DNA from: Gammaproteobacteria bacterium
Lineage (GTDB): Bacteria > Pseudomonadota > Gammaproteobacteria > Pseudomonadales > Pseudohongiellaceae
Length of the DNA stretch: 36,099 nucleotides
NCBI GenBank assembly: GCA_030831165.1
Contig: JAURLP010000034.1
Coordinates: 1-36,099, forward strand
Direction: 5' to 3'
Shown here: positions 1-11,622 of the stretch, piece by piece
Layout of the letters: each line of letters begins with the position of its first letter
Numbering within the stretch: the stretch's first letter is position 1
Translations under genes and position numbers: made by a program
Notes under the pieces: generated by a model
Seen by the model: only the letters and a program-made list of their open reading frames with translations
Database searches by the model: none
What the model was told of the DNA's origin: nothing

Positions 1-390
1 AATTACTTCAGTGTCCGTTTCTGTTATAAATTCATAACCACTTTTTATAAGCCCTTCTTTTAAAGAGAGGTAATTTTCAATGATGCCATTATGAACAAGT
101 GCTAAACTATCCGATGAGCAGTGGGGGTGCGCATTAACCTCAGAAGGCTTGCCATGTGTAGCCCAGCGAGTATGTGCTATGCCAACAGTACCCTTAATCG
201 AGCTTTGATTAACCGCCTCTTCAAGAACGGCTACTTTCCCCAGCTTTTTTATACAGCTAATGCTGCCTTTTTTCTTATCTAGAACAGCTATGCCGGCTGA
301 ATCATAACCTCGATATTCAAGTCTTTTTAAGCCCTCAATAAGAATGTCTGAAACTTTTCTCTGGCCTATAGCGCCGACTATTCCGCACAT
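1..390 (-). CDS. glmS: GlmS N-terminal part (glutamine-fructose-6-phosphate aminotransferase), cut by window edge
   Basis: Converts fructose-6-phosphate and glutamine to glucosamine-6-phosphate, the first committed step to UDP-GlcNAc for peptidoglycan and lipopolysaccharide; cytoplasmic. Only the first 130 codons are present; the frame runs open off the left edge. The protein begins MCGIVGAIG, so Cys2 becomes the N-terminal nucleophile of a class II (Ntn) glutamine amidotransferase. RGYDSAG (27-33), HTRWATHG (73-80) and HNGIIEN (100-106) are the standard glutaminase-domain motifs. The isomerase (SIS) domains would lie outside the window. It sits 21 bases downstream of glmU on the same strand, the usual glmU-glmS pair, so the two are probably cotranscribed. 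Identity is secure; whether the gene is intact cannot be seen. Confidence 0.95.
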   Translation of the reverse strand, partial: MCGIVGAIGQRKVSDILIEGLKRLEYRGYDSAGIAVLDKKKGSISCIKKLGKVAVLEEAVNQSSIKGTVGIAHTRWATHGKPSEVNAHPHCSSDSLALVHNGIIENYLSLKEGLIKSGYEFITETDTEVI

Positions 391-411
391 ATATTATCGC
401 TCACAAAATTT

Positions 412-1785
412 CTAAGTTTCTTTTTTGCTTGGCCGTTTCCAGCCATTAATATTGTTTTGTTTAGTTCTCGTTAGGGCAAGCTGGTTAGCTTTTACATCTT
501 TAGTAATTGTTGAGCCAGCACCAACTGTTGCGCCATTCCCAATAACAACGGGAGCAACCAATGCAGAGTTCGAGCCAATAAATACATCGTTGCCTATCGT
601 TGTTTTAAATTTATTAACCCCATCATAATTGCAAGTGATTGTGCCAGCGCCTATATTAACGTCCTCGCCTAGCTCACTATCACCCACATAACTTAAATGG
701 TTTACCTTACTTCCTTGCCCGATTATTGATTTTTTTGTTTCAACAAAATTGCCAATTTTTGCTCGATCTTTTAGTTCTGTTCCTGGTCGAATTCTGGCAA
801 AAGGGCCAATATTGCAGCTCTCACCAATGTAGGCATCTTCAATTATTGTATTAGGAAAAATATGGGAGCCCTGAAGTATGGTGCAGTTTTTTAAGATACA
901 ATTAGCACCAATTTTTACATTTTTTTCTATTTTTACCTTTCCTTCCAGAATCACATTAATATCAATTTCTACGTCTGATGAAATATCCACGTCTCCTCGA
1001 ACATCAAATCGTGAAGGGTCACAAATTTTTACACCTTTCAACATAAGTTGAGACGCACGTTCATTTTGATAAATTCTTTCAAGCATGGCTAGCTGTAACA
1101 TATTATTAACGCCATATGCTTCATATTCTTCTGTACAGAAACTGGTTTTAACTTGGCATTTATCTTCCAAAGCCAGGCTAACAATATCGGTTAAATAGAA
1201 TTCATTTTGAGCATTGTTATTCTTAATTTTAGGCAACCATTGTTTTAATTTTTTTACTGGAAAAGCCATAATTCCCGTATTAATTTCTCTAACAATCTTC
1301 TGATTTTGATCTGCATCTTTTTCTTCAACTATACATTCTATATCGCCTTCAGCATTGCGAATAATTCGACCCAAACCTTCAGGCTCTTTAACGTCACTTG
1401 TTAGCACCGCCATCGTGGAATCATTTATAAGTGAGATAAGCTGTTCCAGACTTGAGGTTTTTGTTAGGGGAACATCGCCATATAAAACTATGGCATTGGC
1501 TTCTTCATTTAAAAATGGCAAAGCTTGCTGCAATGCATGTGCCGTGCCCTTTTGCTCTTTCTGCAAGACAAAGTTATATTCTTCATCAGCAAAATGAGAC
1601 TTAAGCTCATCAGCCTGATGGCCAACGACTAGGGTTATATTTTCTGGATTTAAATTCTTTGCTGTAGCGATAACGTGTTCTACTAGGCTACAGCCTGCAA
1701 GTTCATGCAGCACTTTAGGCTTTTCGGAAAACATTCTGCTGCCTTTGCCGGCTGCCAGAATAACAACATTTAATTTAGGAGACAT
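412..1785 (-). CDS. glmU: GlmU, bifunctional N-acetylglucosamine-1-phosphate uridyltransferase / glucosamine-1-phosphate acetyltransferase
   Basis: Acetylates glucosamine-1-phosphate with acetyl-CoA and then couples the product to UTP, giving UDP-GlcNAc for cell wall and lipid A. The 457-residue length matches the family. The N-terminal pyrophosphorylase domain has the nucleotide-binding loop LAAGKGSRM (10-18), QKGTAHA (78-84) and the GDVP motif (103-106). The C-terminal third (about 250-445) is a left-handed beta-helix of hexapeptide repeats with GNFVETKKS, NHLSYVGD and NIGAGTITCNYDG, the acetyltransferase part. The ATG start is the family's usual position. It is followed 21 bases later by glmS and preceded by a 206-base gap after atpC. 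I saw no clear promoter in that gap, so readthrough from the atp operon is possible. Confidence 0.97.
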   Translation of the reverse strand: MSPKLNVVILAAGKGSRMFSEKPKVLHELAGCSLVEHVIATAKNLNPENITLVVGHQADELKSHFADEEYNFVLQKEQKGTAHALQQALPFLNEEANAIVLYGDVPLTKTSSLEQLISLINDSTMAVLTSDVKEPEGLGRIIRNAEGDIECIVEEKDADQNQKIVREINTGIMAFPVKKLKQWLPKIKNNNAQNEFYLTDIVSLALEDKCQVKTSFCTEEYEAYGVNNMLQLAMLERIYQNERASQLMLKGVKICDPSRFDVRGDVDISSDVEIDINVILEGKVKIEKNVKIGANCILKNCTILQGSHIFPNTIIEDAYIGESCNIGPFARIRPGTELKDRAKIGNFVETKKSIIGQGSKVNHLSYVGDSELGEDVNIGAGTITCNYDGVNKFKTTIGNDVFIGSNSALVAPVVIGNGATVGAGSTITKDVKANQLALTRTKQNNINGWKRPSKKET

Positions 1786-1991
1786 TTAGATATATACCCG
1801 CTATGCCCATGATCTAGAAGCTTTCAGGATAATCAGCATAACAAAAAACGGAGCTGCAATCTTTATTCTTTATTTTAATTCTTGAAATTTTGAGGCTTAA
1901 TAATTTTTAACAAGCAGCAGAGAAGGCCGCACTACTCAAGCAGGAAATTGCGGAACTTCAATATCAATAAAAGTAAAGGCTTGAAGCGTTT

Positions 1992-2417
1992 CTAACCGCC
2001 GAGCTTCTTGCGCAGCTGCTGAATGGTTCGAATTTGAGCGGCAGCTTCGGCTAACTGAGATGCTGCTCTTGAATACTCAAATTCTGCATCTTGATTTGCT
2101 ATCGCCGTCTCAGCTTCTTGGCGTGCTTTTTCTGCAGTTGCTTCATCAACATCATCTGCCCGAATTGCCGTGTCAGCTAAAATATTAACTTTCCCAGGCT
2201 GAACTTCAAGAAACCCGCCTGACACGTAATAAATATCTTCCTCTCCACCAGCCATGACCAGCCTAACTGGTCCAGGAATAAGCGCTGTTAACAATGGGGC
2301 GTGTCCAGGATAAATACCTAAATCACCCAGGCTTCCAGCAGCAACTAATGATTCAACTTCACCAGAAAAAATACTGTTTTCTGCGCTTGCGATATCACAA
2401 TGAAAAGATGTTGCCAT
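1992..2417 (-). CDS. atpC: ATP synthase F1 epsilon subunit
   Basis: Central-stalk subunit of F1 that couples rotation to catalysis and can inhibit ATP hydrolysis through its C-terminal helices. The 141 residues match gammaproteobacterial epsilon. The N-terminal beta-sandwich starts [18 protein letters not shown] and includes [14 protein letters not shown]. The C-terminal part (about 90-140) is a helical hairpin rich in Ala, Glu and Gln. The start ATG is preceded by AGAGGAAT, a good ribosome-binding site. It is the last gene of the atp operon, 28 bases after atpD. I could not find a convincing intrinsic terminator in the 206 bases beyond it. Confidence 0.96.
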   Translation of the reverse strand: MATSFHCDIASAENSIFSGEVESLVAAGSLGDLGIYPGHAPLLTALIPGPVRLVMAGGEEDIYYVSGGFLEVQPGKVNILADTAIRADDVDEATAEKARQEAETAIANQDAEFEYSRAASQLAEAAAQIRTIQQLRKKLGG

Positions 2418-2445
2418 AATATTCCTCTAGTTATACAAACCAAAC

Positions 2446-4769
<2,324 letters not shown>

Positions 4770-4775
4770 TAATAT

Positions 4776-6320
4776 TTACCAGGTTTGAGTTTCAATAAAC
4801 TTGTCCAGTGCTGCTTTGAATTTTGCTTCAATATCATCGCTATAATCACCGGTTTCATTAATGCCTTTGATCATGTCAGCATGTTCGCTGTTCATATAAG
4901 ATAAAAGTGCAGATTCAAAATCACCAATTTTATTTATCTCAATTTCTTTCAAATAACCTTCATTTGCTGCGTAAAGCACAATACCCATCTCTGCTACTGA
5001 GAGAGGAGAATATTGCGCCTGCTTCATTAGCTCTGTGACGCGTTGACCATGCTCAAGTTGAGAACGAGTAGCATCATCAAGGTCTGACGCAAATTGAGCG
5101 AACGCTGCTAACTCACGATATTGAGCCAAGGCCAGGCGAATGCCGCCGCCTAGCTTTTTAATAATTTTTGTTTGTGCTGCCCCACCCACTCGAGATACCG
5201 AAACGCCCGCATTCATGGCTGGACGAATACCAGCGTTGAATAAAGAGGTTTCCAAGAATATTTGACCATCGGTAATTGAGATTACGTTGGTAGGAACGAA
5301 GGCGCTTACATCACCAGCCTGAGTTTCAATAATTGGTAGTGCAGTAAGTGATCCTGTTTGACCTTTCACTTCGCCGTTAGTAATTTTTTCCACATATTCA
5401 GCACTTACACGTGCAGCTCTCTCTAGAAGGCGAGAATGCAAATAAAACACATCACCAGGGTATGCTTCTCGGCCAGGAGGTCGTCTCAACAACAATGAAA
5501 TCTGGCGATAAGCCCACGCCTGTTTGGTGAGGTCATCATAAATAATTAATGCGTCTTGACCCCGGTCTCGATAATACTCGCCCATCGTACAGCCCGAATA
5601 TGGTGCAATAAACTGCATTGCAGCAGGATCTGAAGCACCTGCTGCAACCACAATGGTGTGCTCCATAGCGCCATGTTCTTCCAGCTTTCTTACCACTGAA
5701 GCAATAGAAGACTGTTTCTGGCCAATGGCTACATAAATACATTTAACGCCTGTGCCTTTCTGATTAATAATGGCATCGACAGCAATAGCTGTTTTACCAA
5801 CCTGTCTGTCGCCAATGATTAACTCACGCTGTCCCCGGCCAATTGGCACCATTGCATCGATTGCTTTCAAGCCTGTTTGCACTGGTTGGGAAACACCTTG
5901 ACGGGCGATAACCCCTGGAGCAACTTTTTCTACCGCTTCAGTTTGTTTTGCATTTATTGGGCCTTTGCCATCAATGGGATTCCCAAGAGCATCAACAACT
6001 CTACCCTCCAGTTCAGGACCAACAGGAACTTCTAGAATTCGCTTGGTACAACGGGATGTTTGCCCTTCGGCAAGGCTTTGATAATCACCCAATACAACCG
6101 CGCCTACTGAATCACGCTCCAGGTTAAGCGCCATACCATAAAGGCCACCTTCAAATTCAATCATTTCCCCATACATTACGTCGGCAAGACCATGTATACG
6201 AATAATACCGTCAGAGACCGAGACAATAGTGCCTTCATTTTGCGCTTGCGCAGACACATCCAGCTTTTCGATCCGTTGTTTAATAATTTCACTTATTTCT
6301 GAAGGATTCAGTTGTTGCAT
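4776..6320 (-). CDS. atpA: ATP synthase F1 alpha subunit
   Basis: Non-catalytic nucleotide-binding subunit of the F1 hexamer; it supplies the arginine finger to the catalytic site in beta. At 514 residues it matches the family. The P-loop GDRQVGKT is at 170-177. The segment [20 protein letters not shown] is conserved, and the [10 protein letters not shown] segment near 372-381 holds the catalytic arginine. The N terminus ([20 protein letters not shown]) is the helix that binds delta. It is in the conserved atpH-atpA-atpG order with a 49-base gap after atpH. No anomalies seen. Confidence 0.98.
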   Translation of the reverse strand: MQQLNPSEISEIIKQRIEKLDVSAQAQNEGTIVSVSDGIIRIHGLADVMYGEMIEFEGGLYGMALNLERDSVGAVVLGDYQSLAEGQTSRCTKRILEVPVGPELEGRVVDALGNPIDGKGPINAKQTEAVEKVAPGVIARQGVSQPVQTGLKAIDAMVPIGRGQRELIIGDRQVGKTAIAVDAIINQKGTGVKCIYVAIGQKQSSIASVVRKLEEHGAMEHTIVVAAGASDPAAMQFIAPYSGCTMGEYYRDRGQDALIIYDDLTKQAWAYRQISLLLRRPPGREAYPGDVFYLHSRLLERAARVSAEYVEKITNGEVKGQTGSLTALPIIETQAGDVSAFVPTNVISITDGQIFLETSLFNAGIRPAMNAGVSVSRVGGAAQTKIIKKLGGGIRLALAQYRELAAFAQFASDLDDATRSQLEHGQRVTELMKQAQYSPLSVAEMGIVLYAANEGYLKEIEINKIGDFESALLSYMNSEHADMIKGINETGDYSDDIEAKFKAALDKFIETQTW

Positions 6321-6369
6321 TCTATTTTCCTCGACCTTTTACTCGGCTGCTTTCTCGGCTATCAGTTAA

Positions 6370-6906
6370 CTATGAGCCCATTGCTTCCGCGAGCTTATGC
6401 AATTTACCGCGCACGGAATCGTCAATTACCAAATCACCGGCACGAATAACCATGCCGCCAATTAAATTTTTATCAATTTGGCTGTGTATTTTTACATCCC
6501 TGTTCAATCTTGCTTTTATTGCTTGAGCCAACTTCTTCTCAGTTTCTTCAACAAGCGCAAAAGCTGTGGTGATTTCAACATCAACTGTTAGCTCTTGCTC
6601 GGCCTTCATAATCTCAAATAAACCAACAATTTCTGGCAGTAATGAAAGACGCTTGTTTTCAGACAGAACAGTGACGAAATTTTGCATCTGAGCAATAATT
6701 TCATCACCACATAGATCAATAATAATTTTTGCTTGCTGATCACCTGTCAAAGACGGTGAAGACAGCAGTTCGGCAACACGCTCGTTTTTTACCACGTTTG
6801 CGAGCTGAGCCAGCATGTCAGACCAAAGCTGTAAGCTATTCGCATAAGCCGCCACTTCAAAGGCTGCTCTTGCATAAGGTCTTGCTAAAGTTGTGAGCTC
6901 GGCCAT
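6370..6906 (-). CDS. atpH: ATP synthase F1 delta subunit
   Basis: Stator subunit that joins the peripheral stalk (b subunits) to the top of F1. The 178 residues begin MAELTTLARPYARAAFEVA, matching the family's conserved LARPYAxAxFE start. The C terminus carries the KIHSQIDKNLIGGMVIRAGD signature (about 140-159), followed by DDSVRGKLHKL. The protein is mostly alpha-helical, with no membrane segment. It lies 17 bases downstream of atpF, in the standard order, and the ATG fits the family N terminus. Confidence 0.96.
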   Translation of the reverse strand: MAELTTLARPYARAAFEVAAYANSLQLWSDMLAQLANVVKNERVAELLSSPSLTGDQQAKIIIDLCGDEIIAQMQNFVTVLSENKRLSLLPEIVGLFEIMKAEQELTVDVEITTAFALVEETEKKLAQAIKARLNRDVKIHSQIDKNLIGGMVIRAGDLVIDDSVRGKLHKLAEAMGS

Positions 6907-6923
6907 TCTTTCTTATACCCGCA

Positions 6924-7394
6924 TTAGAGGCTCTCAGCCAGTTTTTCAGTTATTTTGGCGTGAGCAGCTTCATCAATTGTGGCTTCGAGTATCTTCTCTG
7001 CGCCAGCAATAGCAATACTCGCGACCTGGGCTCGTAGCTGTTCTTTAGCTCTATTGATTTCTTGCTCAATCTCAGCTTGAGCGCCCGTTATCATGCGCTG
7101 GCCTTCCTCTCTTCCTTGATTCTTGGCTTCTTCCACAATCTGAGTTGCACGCTTGTTAGCCTGATCAATAATGCTTGCTGCTTGCGTTTTAGCTTCTTTT
7201 AGCTGCTCAGCGACCATTTCTTGCGTTTTCTCTAGATCCTTGCCAGCTTTTTCTGCTGCTTCCAGGCCATCAGCAATTCTTTTTTGCCTTTCCGCCAATG
7301 CAGCAGTCAATGGCGGCCACACATACTTCATGCAGAACCACACGAAAAATGCGAAGGCAATCATCTGGCCTAGCATAGTTGCATTGATATTCAC
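6924..7394 (-). CDS. atpF: ATP synthase Fo b subunit (peripheral stalk)
   Basis: Membrane-anchored stator stalk of ATP synthase. The 156 residues show one N-terminal membrane segment (about 7-27, including [17 protein letters not shown]) followed by a long charged Ala/Glu/Lys/Gln coiled coil to the end. The start is GTG, not ATG: it gives [10 protein letters not shown], which matches the MNLNAT start known for this family. AGAGGG lies 8-9 bases upstream as a ribosome-binding site. The next in-frame ATG, six codons later, would cut into the conserved N terminus. It is located between atpE and atpH. Confidence 0.96.
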   Translation of the reverse strand: MNINATMLGQMIAFAFFVWFCMKYVWPPLTAALAERQKRIADGLEAAEKAGKDLEKTQEMVAEQLKEAKTQAASIIDQANKRATQIVEEAKNQGREEGQRMITGAQAEIEQEINRAKEQLRAQVASIAIAGAEKILEATIDEAAHAKITEKLAESL

Positions 7395-7447
7395 GGTTAT
7401 ACCCTCTTGCTTAGCTTACGTTTTTTACTTGCTTTAGCTTTTTGGCT

Positions 7448-7765
<318 letters not shown>

Positions 7766-7804
7766 TATTACTTATTTGTAGTGCTCTTCTATAAAACGCT
7801 CACA

Positions 7805-8668
<864 letters not shown>

Positions 8669-8726
8669 TTAGCGATCTTCCTGTAAATTAACTGTTTTAG
8701 CGGCTATTCGCCGACGTTTAAAACTT

Positions 8727-9137
8727 TTAGCCCTTTTTTAATCCTAAAGTTGCTGTGGCAATTAAGCCAGTAATTAAGATCAAAATATAGCTAATTATCA
8801 CTGCCAACTCATTTAAGGGCTTCACGCCAGCAAAAATCAAAGCAAACAGTACCGCCGTAATAATCATTTTGCCGCTTTCACCAGCATAGAATGATTTGAT
8901 AACCAGCGGCATTTGCCTGGCCCCACTATATCGAAAAGCCTTGATAGCAAAGTAAGCGTTTGGCAGGGCGCTTACCATTCCACCGAGAAAAACAGAGTAT
9001 CCTGTAACGCCATCTAACAACATAAAGGCACTCAATGCCGCCAATAAAGTGGCAATAGACTGAGTAACAATAATCTTGTAGATCGGAGGAGCTTTGAGGT
9101 TGTCTACAGCTGGTGCAGGCTCTTGTGTCTTGCTCAT
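8727..9137 (-). CDS. atpI: ATP synthase assembly protein I
   Basis: First gene of the atp operon. AtpI is a small membrane protein thought to help assemble the c-ring or assist magnesium entry, and it is not essential in E. coli. The 136 residues have a hydrophilic N terminus (about 1-25) and four hydrophobic segments (about 28-46, 48-66, 90-106, 110-130). The segment VFLGGMVSALPNAYFAIKAF is characteristic of the family. It lies 82 bases after parB, and the operon promoter lies in that gap. Sequence conservation in this family is weak, so position supports the call as much as sequence does. Confidence 0.9.
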   Translation of the reverse strand: MSKTQEPAPAVDNLKAPPIYKIIVTQSIATLLAALSAFMLLDGVTGYSVFLGGMVSALPNAYFAIKAFRYSGARQMPLVIKSFYAGESGKMIITAVLFALIFAGVKPLNELAVIISYILILITGLIATATLGLKKG

Positions 9138-9176
9138 CCGGACGTATAAATTCTTCGGTGTTTTTCGACGGGGCGG

Positions 9177-9205
9177 ATTATAAAGATTTTAATGTCCACA
9201 GGCAA
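9177..9205 (-). promoter_or_regulatory. Sigma-70 promoter for the atp operon
   Basis: On the minus strand a -35 element TTGCCT (9200-9205) and a perfect -10 TATAAT (9177-9182) are separated by exactly 17 bases. Transcription would begin near 9170, about 33 bases before the atpI ATG at 9137. The element lies wholly in the 82-base parB-atpI gap, so atp expression can be independent of the mnmG-rsmG-parAB transcript. The sequence match is direct; activity is inferred. Confidence 0.8.
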
Positions 9206-9219
9206 CGTAAAGACGAAAA

Positions 9220-10143
9220 TTACTTAATATGATTAAGAATTCCGTCTAATTGATCCAATGTTCCATATTTAACAATCACTTTTCCTTTGCCTTTAGCTGT
9301 GTGCTGTATCAAAACTTCGGCGCCCAGTTTTTCAGACAGCGCATCTTGCAAGTGCCGAATATCAGGGTCAGCTGCTTTATTTCCGGCTTTGTTGTTATCA
9401 GGTTTTTTTTGCAAACGCCTGACCAGGGCTTCCGTTTGTCGAACTGACATACCTTTACCAATAACAGTCTTCGCGGCCTTGGTTTGCTGGTCGCCATTTA
9501 AAGACAATAATGCTCTAGCATGCCCCATTTCCAGATCACCGCGTTCCAGTGATATTCTTACATCCTGGTTTAAGCTCATTAAACGAATTAAGTTGGTCAC
9601 AGTAGTTCTCGATTTTCCTACTGCGTCAGCAACTTCTTGTTGAGTTAGTTCAAACTCATCCTGTAAACGTTTAAGCGCCATAGCTTCTTCAATGGGGTTA
9701 AGGTCTTCCCTTTGAATATTCTCAATAAGCGCCATTGCAATCGCAGCATCATCAGGTACGTCTTTAATAATTACAGGAATTGAATCGAGTCCTGCCATTT
9801 GACATGCTCGCCAGCGACGCTCTCCTGCAATAATTTCATACTTGTTACTGCTTATTGGGCGAACAACAATTGGTTGCATCAGGCCTTGTGCCTTAATAGA
9901 AGCTGCTAAATCTTCCAGTGTTTCAGGACTCATATCCAGGCGTGGTTGATACTTTCCTGCCTGGATAAGTTCAATTGGCAGTCTTCTTAAATCTTCACTA
10001 TTGGTTTCTGGTGCAGAACCGTGTGCTGAAAATGTTTTATCGGCCTCTATCTCTAAGGCTTCAAGTTCTCTATTGTTTTGTTTTTTTTGAGAACCCAGAA
10101 GCGCATCCAGACCCCTGCCCAACCCGCGTTTTTTTAAAGCCAT
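9220..10143 (-). CDS. parB: Chromosome partitioning protein ParB
   Basis: CTP-dependent DNA-sliding clamp that loads at parS sites and spreads around the origin to drive chromosome segregation with ParA. I chose the ATG at 10143, giving 307 residues starting MALKKRGLGRGLDALLG, the conserved ParA-interacting N terminus. An upstream start at 10200 would add 19 unlike residues and overlap parA. With the chosen start the gap to parA is 7 bases and GAGAA precedes the ATG. Visible motifs are GERRWRAC (107-114, nucleotide-binding region), ENIQREDLNPIEEA (141-154), a helix-turn-helix around 167-185 (TQQEVADAVGKSRTTVTNL) and a C-terminal dimerisation segment. Two matching parS sites lie in recF in this window. 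Confidence 0.97.
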   Translation of the reverse strand: MALKKRGLGRGLDALLGSQKKQNNRELEALEIEADKTFSAHGSAPETNSEDLRRLPIELIQAGKYQPRLDMSPETLEDLAASIKAQGLMQPIVVRPISSNKYEIIAGERRWRACQMAGLDSIPVIIKDVPDDAAIAMALIENIQREDLNPIEEAMALKRLQDEFELTQQEVADAVGKSRTTVTNLIRLMSLNQDVRISLERGDLEMGHARALLSLNGDQQTKAAKTVIGKGMSVRQTEALVRRLQKKPDNNKAGNKAADPDIRHLQDALSEKLGAEVLIQHTAKGKGKVIVKYGTLDQLDGILNHIK

Positions 10144-10150
10144 AAAATTC

Positions 10151-10957
10151 TCATTCTGTTTTCTGTAGTCTGTTTTCTGTCTTATTATCTTCTTTAGCAT
10201 ATTGGCGAAGAATTTCTCCGGCTAAAGCAATATATGCCAACGCTCCTCGGGATGCCTTATCATATACCATCACCGGTAAACCATAACTTGGGGCTTCTGC
10301 TAAACGTATATTACGTGGAATAACCGTACGGTATACCTTAGCTCCAAAATGCTCTTTTAATTGTTCTGAAACATCCAAAGTTAAGCGATTTCTGGGGTCA
10401 TACATTGTGCGTAAAATACCCTCTATTTCCAAGCTGGGGTTAAACCTGTCCGCGATTGCCTGAATCGTTTCACTTAGCGCAGTCAACCCTTCGAGGGCAT
10501 AGTATTCACACTGCATCGGTATCAGGACACTATCGGCTGCAACCAAAGCGTTGACCGTAAGCATATTTAAAGATGGCGGGCAGTCAATTAAGATAAATGT
10601 AAATTGATCCTTATTTTTCTCTAGTACTTTCTTTAATATTAATTCTTTTTCGTCTGCGTTAAGTAACGCTACTTCAGCAGCTGTCAGGTCTGAGTTCGCA
10701 GGCAAAATTTCATAGCCTGCTTCATCAGCATAAGTAACAACATCAGAAAACTCTGCTTGACCTGTCAAGAGATCATAAATTGAGCACTCTAATTCCATTT
10801 TTTCAATGCCGCTGCCCATAGTTGCATTACCTTGAGGATCTAGGTCAATTAAAAGAACACTCCGACCTGCTCGAGCCAGCGACGCCGCAAGGTTTATGGT
10901 AGTTGTTGTTTTACCAACACCCCCTTTTTGATTCGCAATAGCAATAATTCGTGTCAT
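10151..10957 (-). CDS. parA: Chromosome partitioning ATPase ParA (Soj family)
   Basis: Walker-type ATPase that binds the nucleoid non-specifically and moves ParB-parS complexes during segregation. The 268 residues begin MTRIIAIANQKGGVGKTTT, with the deviant Walker A motif KGGVGKTT at 11-18 including its signature lysine. The Walker A' segment DLDPQGN is at 38-44, and LIDCPPSLNMLT provides Walker B. The short N terminus, lacking a helix-turn-helix, marks the chromosomal (Soj) rather than the plasmid P1-type class. It lies 14 bases after rsmG and 7 bases before parB, so the genes are probably cotranscribed with mnmG-rsmG. Confidence 0.97.
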   Translation of the reverse strand: MTRIIAIANQKGGVGKTTTTINLAASLARAGRSVLLIDLDPQGNATMGSGIEKMELECSIYDLLTGQAEFSDVVTYADEAGYEILPANSDLTAAEVALLNADEKELILKKVLEKNKDQFTFILIDCPPSLNMLTVNALVAADSVLIPMQCEYYALEGLTALSETIQAIADRFNPSLEIEGILRTMYDPRNRLTLDVSEQLKEHFGAKVYRTVIPRNIRLAEAPSYGLPVMVYDKASRGALAYIALAGEILRQYAKEDNKTENRLQKTE

Positions 10958-10971
10958 TCTGATAGGTTTTC

Positions 10972-11622
10972 TTAGATCCTGACTATTTCAAGCAAATGTC
11001 TTGCGCCTGCTTCACCGGGTATTTGAAGTTCGTGTACTTCTAGAAGTCTGAATCCTGCTGGCATTTCTTCCAGTTCTGCATGCGGATAATGACCCTTCAT
11101 AGCCAGCAGCTTACTCTTTTCACCAAGCAGATGTCGAGTTTGGCTTATAAATTGGGCTAAGGAAGAATACGCACGACTGACTACAATATCAAAGCTCTTT
11201 GAGCCTAAATAATTTTCTACTCTAGTATTAATAACAGAAATATTTTTTAAGTTTAGCTCTGTAATAACCTGGAAAAGAAACCGGGTTTTTTTTCCGTTGC
11301 TATCTAACAGAGAAAATTCATTTTTTGGTTTGCAAATAGCTATAGGCACCCCTGGTAAGCCAGCACCAGACCCAACATCCAAAACTGTTTTTTCATTTAC
11401 AAAAGGAAGAATACTTAAACTATCAAGTAAATGTAGCGTTAGCATTCGGGCTGGATCTTTGATACCGGAGAGATTGTAGGCTTTATTCCATTTAGCAAGC
11501 TGCTCTAGATACCTTAACAAAAGTGCCTGTTTTTCATCATCAACTTTTAAATTTAACTGTTTTATTCCATCATCTAAATGCTGGCTTAACTGTATTTTTT
11601 GTTCTTGAGAAAAAAAATCCAT
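10972..11622 (-). CDS. rsmG: 16S rRNA (guanine-527-N7)-methyltransferase RsmG
   Basis: Methylates G527 in the 530 loop of 16S rRNA using S-adenosylmethionine; loss gives low-level streptomycin resistance in several bacteria. The 216 residues contain WNKAYNLSGI near 45-54, HLLDSL (64-69) and the SAM-binding loop VLDVGSGAGLPG (80-91), all typical of the GidB fold. SRAYSSL further on is also conserved. Its ATG overlaps the mnmG stop by one base (TAATG on the minus strand), a classic translational coupling arrangement. It was formerly called gidB, after its pairing with gidA (mnmG). Confidence 0.96.
   Translation of the reverse strand: MDFFSQEQKIQLSQHLDDGIKQLNLKVDDEKQALLLRYLEQLAKWNKAYNLSGIKDPARMLTLHLLDSLSILPFVNEKTVLDVGSGAGLPGVPIAICKPKNEFSLLDSNGKKTRFLFQVITELNLKNISVINTRVENYLGSKSFDIVVSRAYSSLAQFISQTRHLLGEKSKLLAMKGHYPHAELEEMPAGFRLLEVHELQIPGEAGARHLLEIVRI

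Noticed and set aside
1786-1991. Terminator or promoter between atpC and glmU
   Set aside because: Short arms such as CTTCAA/TTGAAG exist, but the loops are too long and no T-run follows; no -35/-10 pair with proper spacing was found for glmU.
5405-5414. CACGTG cores at about 5408 and 13265 as further parS sites
   Set aside because: The flanks do not carry the TGTT/AACA arms, so only the central six bases match.
9287-9643. 118-codon open frame on the plus strand opposite parB
   Set aside because: It lies entirely within the well-supported parB gene, has no recognisable domain and has the Cys/Ser/Leu-rich composition typical of antisense frames.
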